Assembly: GCA_018340375.1 (NCBI GenBank)
Contig: JAFFJZ010000031.1
Coordinates: forward strand, 930,001-994,000
Direction of reading: 5' to 3'
From: Gonatopus flavifemur
Taxonomy: Eukaryota > Arthropoda > Insecta > Hymenoptera > Dryinidae
DNA: 64,000 bases
Below, one piece after another: positions 22,958 to 34,532 of the stretch (its first letter is position 1; the number at the start of each line of letters is the position of its first letter). A program made the translations under genes and the position numbers. The notes beneath the pieces are model-generated. The model saw only the letters and a program-made list of their open reading frames with translations, was not told the origin of the DNA and made no database searches.

Positions 22958-23783
22958 TGTATCAAGAATCGATTCCAAATTACCATCCCTAGGATCGATC
23001 CTTCGTTATATAGGGAGTATATGAGTTCTATAGATTTCAATTAGAAGTACATACTTCTGATATAAAAGAGGATCAATCCTTCTCAAGGATCGAGATCACT
23101 AGTGTTGATTTGTTTGTCGAAAAACACTACAGGTTTGCGAACCTTGCCGAACCGAACTTTTTTCAAGTAAAATACGTCTAATTTATAACATAGGAATCAG
23201 TAGTTGATTCCCCCCCCCCCCTCCCCCAGTCTTTCAACTATCTATTCCACTATGTAACAAGAACTCTCCAACAACCCATTCTTCTAAATGGCTCGTAAAC
23301 AAGCTGGTCGCCCGAGGAAACTCTTTGAGGACAGTTCAGTAAGCAGTCGGAAGAGAAAAATCATACAATGCAGTCCCACAACTGCAGAACCACAAACGAA
23401 TTTTGAAGGAACTGGAAATAACCCTGAATCTGCGCTGGAGACTAGGGGGTTCAAAGATTCTCTTCTTGCTGCTGTTCCAAATTTTCATCATTCCAAAGTG
23501 GCCGAATTATCTGCATGGAGGAAAATGATTCTGGAAGGAGGACTGGGTTTGTTAGTAGACGCCAATTTGCCTGCCAGAGCCTATAATGGAGTGAGAGATT
23601 CTGCTTTGTAATGTCAGCATGACATCTATCCTTTGTAAAGGATGGTAATAATACAACCCTTTGAGCATATTGTTTTTGTATTCTCAGAAATTTTTCGGAG
23701 AGATTCAACAAGTTCTAATCCTAAATCGCAATGAATTCGAAAGATTTTTACTCTCAAAATTCATTATGCACTCTCTTGAGTAT

Positions 23784-23908
23784 GGCTGGAGCTATAATCT
23801 CGTTCAATGTGATATTATATGGAATGTTTATCAAATTTCTATAAATTCGTATGAAAACTTGATCAAAGTTCTATATGAAATCACATTGACTCGAATCATA
23901 GCCCCAGC
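23784..23908. repeat. Hairpin MITE-like insert in Transib gene, right arm
   Basis: Same hairpin as at 17298-17423, in the mirrored place. Arms begin GGCTGGAGCTATAATC and end GAATCATAGCCCCAGCC. Confidence 0.65.
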
Positions 23909-25007
23909 CCTATTCTAGACACCATTATATCATCTTCTAGGAAAACTCTTCATGCCATGAAGATTTGTATAGTTCCAAGAAAAAAAATTATCACTCCAAA
24001 GAAATCACAAATCTCCCCAACATGATTGTCTTTCCTCAGATTGCTAAGGCGAAACTGGAAACTTATCCTGAAAACATGAGTTATTCGGATACAAAATGTG
24101 AAGTGCCTCTTAAGGATCTATTATTCCATACAATTGAACGTTTACTGATGGTTGTGGACTTGCCTCCCGGGGAACAACGACAACTAGTTCTCCACGTGAA
24201 GTATGTTTTCGATGGCACTACTGGAAATGTTTATGAGCAGAAGATATCGAATATCGATGGAATGAGAGAAGATACTGAGCACATTTCCTGCTCATCACTG
24301 GTTCCACTACAGCTCCAGGATGAAATTTCAGGCACTATTATTTGCAAAAATCCTTATCCCTCGTCAACGCGTTTTTGCCGGCCCATCAAAATCCAATTCA
24401 TCAAAGAAACAGAATCGGTAACAAGGGAGGAGAAAATTTATTTGACCAGCCAAATTGATTATTTATCCGTGTACAATTTCCCTGGAGGTGCATTTGGATT
24501 TGAACTAGCTTCAACTATGATCGACGGCAAAGTGAGTCTGCAAGTTTTTGGGTTTCCGAAACAGTTTTTTCGGAACTTCTGTACAATAAAACAGTTCTAG
24601 GGTGGATTCATAATGTTGGGCACATAAATTCCGGAATTCCTTGAAATTCTAGGCTTGCGCAGCGTGAACCGAATCGGGTAGTTTGACATGCTATTTGTGC
24701 AGAGCTAGAATCTCCCAATTAAATAATATTGACAATCTATCAAACATGAGAGTGGATGAGAATGCTTTGAAGTTCTCATTGCCTGTGCTTCACGCTAGGG
24801 AACGTTTTTTAGAATGTGTCCTGCACATATCGTATCGACTTCAATACAGGAAACGGAAGGTTTGTATCACGACCGAGAAAGGATTTCTACCATTCATGAA
24901 TTCACGTGTGAATGTATCGCACTTTTTCAGATCAGGGGAGAAGAAAGGGGTCCCTTGGAGGAGACGGAAAAACGTCCCCATTTGAAGCTGCGTAGAAGAT
25001 TGGGCAT

Positions 25008-26335
25008 GAATATGAAGTGCGTAGTCCAATTTGCCGAGTAATTGGTCGAGCCTTTCTATCCAAATTTTCCAGCCGACGATTCGGGTTGCGTCAACTCATT
25101 ATCACGGTACAAATAATTCGGAGTGTTGGAAAATTAGTATCGTCGTACGGACCCATCACGCGTGGAGAGGGTGAGAAACTATGACTGTCTGGGTAGTACT
25201 TGGATCAGGAATCAGGATATGAAGTGCGTAGTCCAATTTACCGAGTAATTAGTCGAGCCTTTTTATCCAAATTTTCCAGCCGACGTTCCGGGTTGCTTCA
25301 GCCCATTATCAAGGTACAAATAATTCGGAGTGTTGGAAAATTAGTATCGTCGTACGGACTCATCATGCGTGGAGAGATTAAAAAACACTATAACTGTCTG
25401 GGTAGTACTCGGATCAGGAATCAGAATATGAAGTGCGTAGTCCAATTTGCCGAGTAATTAGTCGAGCCTTTCCATTCAAGTTTTCCAGCCGACGTTTCGG
25501 GCTGCTCCAATCCATTATCACGGTAAAAATAATTCGGAGTGTTGGAAAATTAGTAACGTCGTATGGACCCATCACGTGTGGAGAGAGTGAAGAACAATAA
25601 CTGTCTGGGTAGTACTCGGATCAGGAATCAGAATATGAAGTGCATAGTCCGATTTGCCGAGTAATTAGTCGAGCCTTTTTATTCAAATTCCCCAGCCGAC
25701 GTTCCGGGTTGCTCCAGCCCATTATCAAGGTACAAATTATTCGGAGTGTTGGAAAATTAGTATCGTCGTACGGACCCATCATGCGTGGAGAGGGTAGGAA
25801 ACACTATAACTGTCTGGGTAGTACTCGGATCAGGAATCAGAATATGGAGTGCATAGTCCAATTTACCGAGTAATCAGTCGAGCCTTCTCATTCAAATTTT
25901 CCAGCCGATGTTTCAGGTTGCTTCAACCCATTATCAAGGTACAAATAATTCGGAGTGTTGGAAAATTAGTATCGTCGTACGGACCCATCACGCGTGGAGA
26001 GTTTGAAGAACAATAACTGTCTGGGTAGTACTCGAATCAGGAATCAGAATATGAAGTGCATAGTCCAATTTGCCGAGTGATTGGTCGAGCCTTTTTATTC
26101 AAATTTTCCAGCCGATGTTTCGGGTTGTTTCAACCCATGATCAAGGTCAATTTAAACATCAATTTGGAGTGTTGAAAAATTCTTATCATCGTTCGGACCC
26201 ATCACTGGTTGACGTTTCGGGTTGAAACAACTGGAAAATTTCAATGGGAAGGCTCGACCATTCACTCGGCACATCGGACTACACTCTCTACATCTCTGAT
26301 TCCTGATCCGAGTACTACCCAGACACTTATAATAA
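25008..26335. mobile_element. Foldback-like element of 208-bp tandem units
   Basis: It interrupts the Transib exon that is continuous in the left arm (12356-12772). ATTGGGCAT (24999-25007) and ATTGGGTAT (26336-26344) look like a 9-bp target duplication with one change. It holds almost six direct units of about 208 bases: AATATGAAGTGC recurs near 25010, 25217, 25426, 25635, 25843 and 26050. It then ends in a partial unit in inverse orientation (26211-26325). Long asymmetric terminal arms of tandem subrepeats with a 9-bp duplication are the hallmark of foldback elements. No coding region. Confidence 0.75.
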
Positions 26336-27103
26336 ATTGGGTATTTTGGTTGACAAACTGGAACAAGGTTTCGGCAGTACGGATGGTGGGAATACTGCGC
26401 GAAAATTTCTCGACAACATTGAAGTAGTAGCCGAAACAACCGGTAAGACGCTCCAAAATCGATGTGAAGCTAAGAGGTTTCCAGCGTTTATCATCCAATC
26501 AGGTTGGTTAGAAAAATACAAACCTATATGTCAAAATTGTTGTTGAATTTCCACCGCAAGAATCCCCAGGGTTTGATGAGAAGTTACTAGCCAGAATCAA
26601 TATAATTTTATCGGTTCTTGTGAGTAGGCTCGCAATCAATGTACAAGAATATGGGAGGTATGCAATTGAAACTGCTCGAGCATTTGTGAAACTATACCCG
26701 TGATCCTATTGCACGGGACAATCATTATTGAAAATCTTCGCCTTCCCATCAGGATATTTTCTGGAGAGGCCCAAGAGTCGAGAAACAAAGACCTGAAGGG
26801 ATATCGGGGAAATCACTCTAGGAAAATGAGTAGGTGAGCAATCGCTGTGGTAATCACATCTATCCACGCTTATTCTCAAGGTTTCTCATCCATGCATCTG
26901 TTTTTTCCAGAATATTTACAAATGAAGGCACATTTCAGAGATTGCTTATAACATCAGATTCTGTCATGACGTTCACTGGAAGGGAAACACCAAAGAAATG
27001 TCGGAAAACGTGTGAGGAGATGGGAAGGTTGGTAATCCTCCAAGAAGACGATATTGCAATTGAACGGCGACCCAACTTCGAAATAGAAGTAGATGCTGAA
27101 TGA

Positions 27104-27639
27104 ATATACAGAGGATAACATTATTATATTTTATTTATTTCCATATCTGTACGAAGCTATTCTCTATGGATATCCATCTGTTATGTGTATATAACCGGGA
27201 GGAAAAGTTTTGTTGAATGTGAACAACCAACAACTGTAGTTGGGGCAACAAATTTGTTGTAGTTGCAGCGAGAAATTTCACTTCGAATACAAAATATTTT
27301 CATTGGAACTTTCAATAATGGAATAAATCTGTTGACAGTACACAAAATTTCGGTTGAAGCAGAGGAATTTTTTGGTTGTTCACATATCAACCAGAATATT
27401 TTGTTGTTCCCACCAAACAGTTTTTTCTGTGTATCTTTCTGCACCGTATAAGGATCCCCCTGAGAGGATTTTCCGGATAACTCGAATGAGGTAAAATCAT
27501 GGGCGGAAAACTGCTTGGGGGCTGGGACTGGATGTAGCCGAGGATTTCGAACTCTCTTTGAAGGGTTGTCCGGGACTGGAGCGATTGTTCTACGGATGAA
27601 TTACAGTTCTGGGGGCTCAGAGAGACATTCTCAATCAGT
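27104..27639. other. Stretch downstream of right-arm Transib gene
   Basis: Inverse match of 9100-9565 plus 11600-11690. It contains the empty TA site for the Tc/mariner element near 27180-27200. No gene recognised. Confidence 0.5.
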
Positions 27640-28578
27640 TTCATGATTTTACCTTCTTATTTTGGATATTATGGGGCTGGAAATATCGGAAACTATTGAT
27701 TTCGTGACGATAAACGTAAAATATGAGGGAATAGGGATTCTTAATATTTCCAAGCCTATAACTCCCACAATGAGAGGGCAAGAACGATGGAACTGATAGG
27801 GGATCTCCTCCTGAGTCCTCTGAACTGTAATTCTTGCGTAGAATAGTTGTCCTAATCAAAGGCAATCCTGTAAGAATTCTTAAATGTAGGAAAATGAGAG
27901 TTTTTGACATTTCCAGGCCCTTACCTCCCAAACTAAGGGAACACGAATGAAGATACCGATAGGGAGTCTCCTCCTGTGTCTCACCTGTGTTCAACTATAA
28001 TTCATCTGTAGAGTAGTTGCCCCAGTCAAGGGGACATCTGTAAGGATTTTCAAATATACAAAAATAGGAGTTTTCGACTTTTCCAGGCCCTAACTCCCAA
28101 ATTAAGGACGTCCGAACGATGAGAATGATTGGGGATTCCTCTCTTGGTGTCCTCAACTGCAATTCATGTGTGGAATGGTTGCCTCAGTCAAGGGGAATTC
28201 TGTAAGGATTTTTAAATATACGAAAATAGGAGTTTTCGACATTTCCAGGCCCTTAACTCCCAAACCAAGGAGACACAAATGAAGATATTGATAGGGAGTC
28301 TCCTCCTGTGTCCTCTGAACTGTATCTCATCTGTAGAATAGTTGCCCCATTCAAGGGGAATTTTGTAAAAATTTTTAAATATACAAAAATAGGAGTTTCC
28401 GACATTTCCAGGCCCTTAACTCCCGAACCAAAGGGACACGAATGACCATATTGATAGGGAGTCTGCTCCTGTGTCCCCTGAACTGTAATTCATCTGTAGA
28501 ATAGTCGCCCCCGTCAAGGGGAATTCTATAAGAATTCTTAAATATACGAAAATGAGAGTTTCCGACATTTCCAGGCCC
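27640..28578. repeat. ~165-bp tandem array, right arm
   Basis: About six degenerate units. TTTCCAGGCCCTTAACTCCC recurs near 27748, 27912, 28083, 28246, 28411 and 28571. The last unit is split by the piggyBac element and continues at 34533-34640. Confidence 0.85.
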
Positions 28579-28699
28579 TCAACCCTCTGACGGGCGGTGG
28601 GAAGTATACTTCCCACCTCAATTTCTTCGGTTTTTTCGTTATAACTCCGGCTTATCACAAGATATCAATATGAAATAACTTGCCTTATACTCATTAGGG

Positions 28700-29700
28700 A
28701 TTTATCTATACATCACTCCATCATTCTTGCAACAATTAGGCATTTTACAATTGTTATTGAATGAACGATCGTAAAAATTTCTCTTTTTTTAGAATCAATT
28801 CGTCCCTAGAGTCCCTAGGATATATATCAACTTGTGAATCATGCTTTTAGATTCTAGAGATGATAGTCAAGGCTATGCTTGGTAGAATTATTGCGATATT
28901 CATTGTTATTATTGTTTATTTAACAAAATATTGTGCAAAAATGTCGCACAGTGAGGTCAAATGCCAAAAAGCTGGATAAAATCACATACAGTTTTCAAAT
29001 TCGCTCCAAACTTGTTACAACCGGGTTTTTGGGGTCGCTGATTACGAATCTGATGCCTCAATTTCGAAATTCAAGATGGCGGAGCCAATATGGTGGATGG
29101 AAGTTGAGAAAATCTTCGGATTCCCTTCAAATTCGGTACCCAGGGGTTTTCGGGGTTGTTGATCACGGATCTGATGTCTAAATTTCGAAATCGAAGATGG
29201 CGGAACCAATATGGCCGATGAAAATTTGAGAAATCATCCGATTAACTTCAAATTCGGTACTCAGGGGGTTTCGGGGTCGCTGATTACGAATTTGTTGTAT
29301 AAATTCACAAATTCAAAACTCAAAAACAATCTCATCAGTGTGAGATTCCGGAAATTTCAAGTTTAACCCTCTGATGGTCCTCATTTTTTTTGGTTTCTTC
29401 GTGATAAATCAGCTCCATGACATCATATTACGTGGAATAAATCTCCCTACACTTGATATTGTGAGATCTATATACTTTGATGCGAGATTGCCATCGATTA
29501 GGCAGCTTCCAATTGTTATTGAATAAACAATTCCAGAAAATGCCTTCTTCCTGCAGTAAATTCGTTCTTGAAATTTCTTCAATGTGAATGGACTTCACAA
29601 CCATACTTTTAACACCTAGGGATCATGAACTAAGCGTAATGGGCTCGAGATTGCAAAGAATATGTTGTTAAATTCTTTAATGTAATACAAACATACAGAA
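28700..29700. repeat. ATGGCGG-type tandem repeat and a second piggyBac-like terminus
   Basis: About three units of the dispersed repeat (GGGGTCGCTGATTACGAAT ... AAGATGGCGGA) lie at 28990-29330. At 29363 TTAACCCTCTGATGGTCC opens a region that resembles the first ~170 bases of the outer piggyBac terminus at 28583 (similar TTCTTCGGTTTTTTCG and TTGTTATTGAATAAAC blocks). It is either a duplicated subterminal region or a second insertion. Confidence 0.6.
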
Positions 29701-29929
29701 AAAGTAGAATTCTCAACATAGAGAATTGGTTCTCTCACTTTCTCCACAATAGTTGGATATATAATTCGGTACTTGATAGTAAATTTTTGTAACTAATTCT
29801 GAACATGGTGAAGAGATGTCAATTACAAAATGACGGCTTCAAAATGGTAGAGCGAAGGAATTAAAAAACAGTTTCATAATATTCAAACCGTAGGAAAAAT
29901 GAATTCGATAAGAACATGTATGAATCATA

Positions 29930-30300
29930 TGGAATCCATACATAATCAATATATAGTCATATGCGGACATATAATCGATATTTGATCCATTTATGGGTCA
30001 TATATGTATCATGGATACAAGATTCTCCCATATATATATGGAAGAATCTTGTATATAGAAAAATTCTGCCACATACGGGAGATTTCCGAAGTGTGTGACC
30101 CGAGGCGTCAGGGGCGTTGAATAAACCAATAGGAATACGTAGTTCACGCCCCAGACACCCCGGGTCAAACACTTCGGGAAGCTCCACGAAATATCCTCCA
30201 TGCATGGATTGTATATGGATCTTACATGGGTCATACATGGTCATATATGGATTATATGTGAGTTATATATGATTCAACGTGTTTTCATATGTGTGACATC
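29930..30300. repeat. Degenerate CATATATGG-type repeats with hairpin
   Basis: Short degenerate units around CATATATGG/GGTCATATATG. Includes a hairpin CAAGATTCTCCCATATATAT/ATGGAAGAATCTTG at about 30020-30055 and an inverted pair around 30085-30180 (GTGTGACCCGAGGCGTC against GACACCCCGGGTCAAACAC). No gene. Confidence 0.6.
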
Positions 30301-30384
30301 TCTAGTAAAAAAAGGATTATATATCAGCTAAATGTAACACAGGTCGACATTTGATCTACTCTAGAACCCGAGGAAATCAGTAGG

Positions 30385-30900
30385 TGTCTATGAGTTTTTG
30401 GGGTCGCAGATCACGATGCCTGGGTCTATATGACCCCATCACGTCAGGATCAAGGTCAAATGGAGGTCAAACATCTCAAATCCAAAGATGTAATTTTTTT
30501 TCTAATTCTGAAATTTGTATTTTCCAAATTTTCAATTTTTCATTCGAAATTTTCAATTATTCCACATAAAATTCCAATTTGAAACGTTTCACCTCCATTC
30601 GACCTGGATCCGGACGTAACGGGGTTGTATAGACCCGGGAATCGTGATCTGCGACCTCAAAAACGTCAAAGTTGACTCATCCCAAAGTCTGCCTAGCCTA
30701 ATATTGAAGAAAAGATTCAAAGGAAGGATTTGACCTCGATATGACCTCTGTATGACCTGCAGATATAATTGATTCGAATGTAAAAGGGTATCTGGATGTA
30801 CAATTCCCCACTCGTTCAGAATCCGGTGTCAAAAAAATTATATCCCTTGATTTGAGATGTTTGTTCTCCATTTGACCTTGATCCTGACGTGATGGAATTT
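30385..30900. repeat. Nested inverted repeats
   Basis: GAGTTTTTGGGGTCGCAGATCACGAT at 30390 has its inverse near 30635-30660. CATCACGTCAGGATCAAGG at 30428 has its inverse at about 30880-30898. Both pairs share flanking ATCTCAAAT and GGTCAAATGGAG blocks. Probably remnants of non-autonomous palindromic elements inside the piggyBac element. Confidence 0.6.
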
Positions 30901-31408
30901 ATTATGATGTAACAAAAGAAACCTGATAAACTTCACAATATTTCATATTCAATTCTTTGGACAGTCAGTGCTTCGGTAGCAAAAATCCCATAATAAATTC
31001 ATCGAAAAATTTCCCTCTGTGTAACGGTTCTGGTCAATCAGTTTCATAAAAGTAACAGTTGGTTATAATTTGGCTTCACAAAGTTATTAATACGTTTCAG
31101 CTCTATCGTGCATTTTCATTACATGAATACTAGGTGAGATTTCAATTATTCCTCCAAATTTTGCTGAGATAGTGAATTCAAATCAATTTGACATAACTAT
31201 ATTGTGAAACCTATATTGCGAAAAACAATTTAGAAATCAGGGTTGACCTACAAATTTAGTAGTAGAAAAGTTACACGACGCATATGCAGCATTGGATAAT
31301 CTCGAAGGGAAAATTGATTTCTGTTGTGGAGTAAAAATCAAGTATTCCGTATATCATTGGGTGCTTCCATTTTTTAGTCGAAATTATTTACAAAATTTCA
31401 GTAAGTAA
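30901..31408. other. Upstream region of piggyBac gene
   Basis: AT-rich. A plausible splice acceptor (TTTCAG) lies just before the coding-like frame at about 31400. Nothing else recognised. Confidence 0.35.
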
Positions 31409-33176
31409 TTGTCTCAAAATGAAACCTTGGTATATTATTTGATATACCGACTACTATTTTCGAAACAAAAAACGGAAGAATCAGATGAGGAATTTGATAA
31501 CGTTATACCTTTACCATCAGACAACGAGTCAAATGATGATGAAGAAAGCGATAACGAAAATGTCGATATAGGACGTAAACAAGACTTAACAAGCTCTCGC
31601 CGTCCCCATGTCAACTCGAACTCGCGTAACAAAGAAGACCCAAAGGATGGAATTTGGAGCAGGAGAAGTATGGGAAATGCTGATTTACCGTTTACTGAAC
31701 ATGTTGGTCCTGAAAGTCTCCCACAAAGTCTTAGAACACCTGGCGATTTCTTTCCATGTTTGTTTTTCTCAACAAAACATCGCGGAAATTGTGGATCAAA
31801 CTAATCTGTACATACGTCAGAATAATTTTCCTGCAAGTGAAAATGTCACAAGTGAGGAGATACAACGGTTTTTAGGGATAAATATGCTTATGGGTATGAA
31901 AAGATTCCCATCGTACCGTGATTATTGGTCAAGGACCTCACAACTTTGTGATCAATACATCAGTTCTGTCATGCCAGTGGAAAGATTTGCTTTTTTGTTG
32001 TCCAAAATTCATCTGAATGATGACAGCAAGGAACCTAAAAAAGGCCAACCAAATTACGATAAAATTGACGAAAATCAACCGTATCTTGATAACCTTCTGG
32101 AATCTTATGCTCATTATTACGATCCAACCCAATTCCAAGCAATAGATGAGAGCATGGTGAAATTTTTGGGAAGAAGTAGTATGAAACAATACATGCCAAT
32201 GAAACCGATAAAAAGGGGTCACAAATTTTGTGTTCGAACTGATCAGAACGGATATGTGTGCCAGTTCCAAATGTACACGGGAAAAGTTGGACAGAGACCT
32301 GAAAAATGTCTAGTAGAAAGGGTCGTAAAAGATTTATCACGAACTTTGGTGGATAAGGAGTATCAGCTGTACTTTGATAATCATTTTTCGAGCGTGAACT
32401 TGATGAGTTCCTTACTCAGTGATAAAATTTTCGCATGTGCAACAGTAAGGAGAGATAGATCAGGTCTACCTAAAATTCAAATAGAAGATGAAAATCTAAG
32501 AGCCGGTGATAGCGAATACCGTACAAGTAATGAAGGCGTACGATGGGTGAAGTGGATGGACAAAAAACCCGTTCAATTCTTGTCCAATTTTCATGATCCT
32601 TCAGTTTTATTGAGTGTTAATCATCGACAGAAGGATGGATCTGTTTCCACAGTCACTTGTCCAGGAATGGTGGAAGACTACAATAAGCACATGGGATGCG
32701 TGGATAAAGGTGATATGATGAAATCCTTCTACGAGCTTTGCAGGAAAAGCAAAAAGTGGTGGCATAGGATTTTTTGGCATTTCATGGATGTATCTTTCGT
32801 GAACTCTTTCATCGTTCACCGTTCACATTTTCCAAATAGCAATTTATCACTCGAAGAATATCGATTGATGGTTATTGATGATTTGGTACAAGTGCCTAAG
32901 CGTTCAAAGGGGGGAAGACCAACTTCATCAGCTCCTGCGAATAAAATATTCGCGAAATGCAGAAAGTTGATCAAACCTACAGACACTCATAGAACATCAC
33001 AATCGTCTCATTTTCCCTCTGCTTATACTCAAGGATTTCGAAGGTGTGCAAACTGCAGTACAAAAAACCATGAACAAAGAACACGATTCTATTGCACAAC
33101 TTGTAACGTACCATCGTGTATTGCAGCTTCAGACAATTGTCTCGAAATCTTTCATAAGAAGCCAAGAACCACATGA
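31409..33176 (+). pseudogene. piggyBac transposase (PGBD-like), one frameshift
   Basis: About 585 residues. The acidic N-terminus (EESDEEFDNVIPLPSDNES) runs in one frame to VGPESLPQSLRTPGDFF; the protein then continues in another frame from about 31770 (NIAEIVDQTNLYIRQN). Most of the catalytic domain is uninterrupted: QAIDESMVKF, YFDNHFSSV and MGCVDKGDM carry the three aspartates (about residues 180, 257 and 366 counted from the Met at 31608). KWWHRIFWHFMDVSFVN follows, then a C-terminal Cys-rich domain (RCANCSTK ... RFYCTTCNVPSC). The only visible lesion is the frameshift near a T-run at 31760-31785. The enzyme performs precise TTAA cut-and-paste transposition. Best preserved transposase in the right arm. 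Confidence 0.93.
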
Positions 33177-33299
33177 CTCTTGGAACTCCATGAGAAACTG
33201 TACCTGATGAAGGCAAAAATGATAGAGAACATATTATGCGCATAAGAAGAAGCAAAAGATATAATAAGAGAAAACATGGGAAGACATATGCCAAAAACC

Positions 33300-33445
33300 A
33301 AAGGTATTCCCAATGAAAAAAACAAAAAAAAAACAAAAAATAAAAAAATACAGAAGAATACAGAAAATACAAAAGATACAAAAAACACCAACAGAATACA
33401 AAGAATACAAACAATACGAAAAACACCAACAAAATACAGAAAACA
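33300..33445. repeat. A-rich minisatellite
   Basis: Degenerate repeats of the AAAACACCAACAGAATACA type right after the piggyBac stop. Its complement produces spurious Phe/Tyr-rich open frames (32977-33446 minus). Confidence 0.8.
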
Positions 33446-34528
33446 CTAAAAGTGGAACTAATATCTCCTCACGTTCTCGTTGTTAGTTCTGGGTAATGCG
33501 AAGAGGGAGTATTTGTTAAATTTCAATTGGAACATGGTGGTGCATCAGGTTATTTTCGAATTTTCATTTTTCAACCACATTCGCCATATTGGGTCTGACA
33601 CGTGGGATTTCTGTATTCTAATCCCTTGTTTGTTATCAGTGATTCCACAAACAAACAAGAATGGAGGAATCTGTCCAATTTTCCCCCAACCCTAGTGGAA
33701 ATGAGTCATAAGTACCCAATATATGATTCCGATGGGACATATATGACCTGTATATAATCCACATATGGAAATTTTTCTGTGTACATAATGTATCACTCAT
33801 AAATAGCTCACATACGGTTGATATGTGGCTCATATATGGGGCATGGATGGGTCATTTATACGTCATATATGCGCCATATGTATATAGTTCATATATGCTC
33901 CATATGTAATCGATATATGGAAATTTTGTAATATCCACCATATATCACCATATATATAGCATATATGTGGGTAATTTATGCGTCATATATGCGTTATATC
34001 TCACTCATATCTATATGGACTATATTTCCTCCGAATATAAGTCATACATGAAGAATTTCCAGTATACACCATATTTCACTCATACGTTGCTCATATATGG
34101 AGCATATATGGGGGTCGTATATGCGTTGTATATGACCCATATGTATATGGAACATAGATGCTCGACATATAATCCATATATAGAAACTTTTTAGTACTTA
34201 TCATATATATCGGTCATACATAGATCATATATGAGGCATATACGAGTCACATATGCACCATATATGGGTCATATATGTGTCATACATGCGTCATATATGG
34301 ATCTAATATGTGTCGTATATGATTCCCACAAAACTGATGCGTGGTGCATGCATTATTCATTCCCACTGGAGAAATTTTAATTTTTTCGCTCAGAAACCAC
34401 CATACCGCTTCCACCATTTAGAATTTTGTAATTCTGATTCTGGATTCGTAATCAGCGACCCCGAAAACATGAAGAAATCATAAGATCCATCCAAGGATAT
34501 TGCTAGAAAAAATGTGCCCGTTAACGGG
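33446..34528. repeat. 3-prime part of piggyBac with CATATATG repeats
   Basis: 33710-34330 consists largely of degenerate units built on CATATATGGGTCATATATG. Traces of the ATGGCGG/GTCGCTGATTACG repeat lie at 33565-33640 and 34395-34480. No gene. Confidence 0.7.
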
Positions 34529-34532
34529 TTAA

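Larger units (their letters stand above)
23288..27103 (+). pseudogene. Transib (RAG1-like) transposase, right arm copy
   Basis: MARKQAGRPRKLFEDSSVSS at 23288 starts the N-terminal exon (to about 23611), which ends GGLGLLVDANLPARAYNG. The core (about 23995-24535) carries the first acidic motif VFDGTTG and the second STMIDGK, then an intron with a GTGAGT donor. The next exon would read ALTES...CYLCRARISQLNNIDN but has a TGA four codons in, where the left arm has TTA. GFGSTDGGNTARKF follows after the foldback-like insertion (25008-26335). The third catalytic block SGEAQESRNKDL (about 26765-26800) is intact here and aligns with the RAG1 Glu region. A GT-AG intron (about 26833-26911, acceptor TTTTTTCCAG) precedes a last exon with FQRLLITSDS. 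Frame errors occur near 26700. No functional product is expected. Confidence 0.87.
28583..34528 (+). mobile_element. piggyBac element in TTAA
   Basis: Ends are CCCTCTGACGGGC (28583) and the inverse of CCCGTTAACGGGC (to 34528), matching at 10 of 13 bases. The right flank is TTAA (34529-34532); the left is TCAA (28579-28582), a one-base decay. Sister tandem units keep a single intact TTAA at this exact place (CCAGGCCCTTAACTCCC), which serves as an empty site. The element is about 5.9 kb, large for piggyBac, because of internal repeat-rich flanks around the gene. Confidence 0.88.

Noticed and set aside
25000..26160. CRISPR-like regular array
   Set aside because: Units of 208 bases repeat as a whole with no repeat/spacer distinction, in a eukaryotic transposon context.
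32977..33446. Minus-strand Phe/Tyr/Cys-rich frames resembling membrane proteins
   Set aside because: They are the complement of an A-rich minisatellite after the piggyBac gene.
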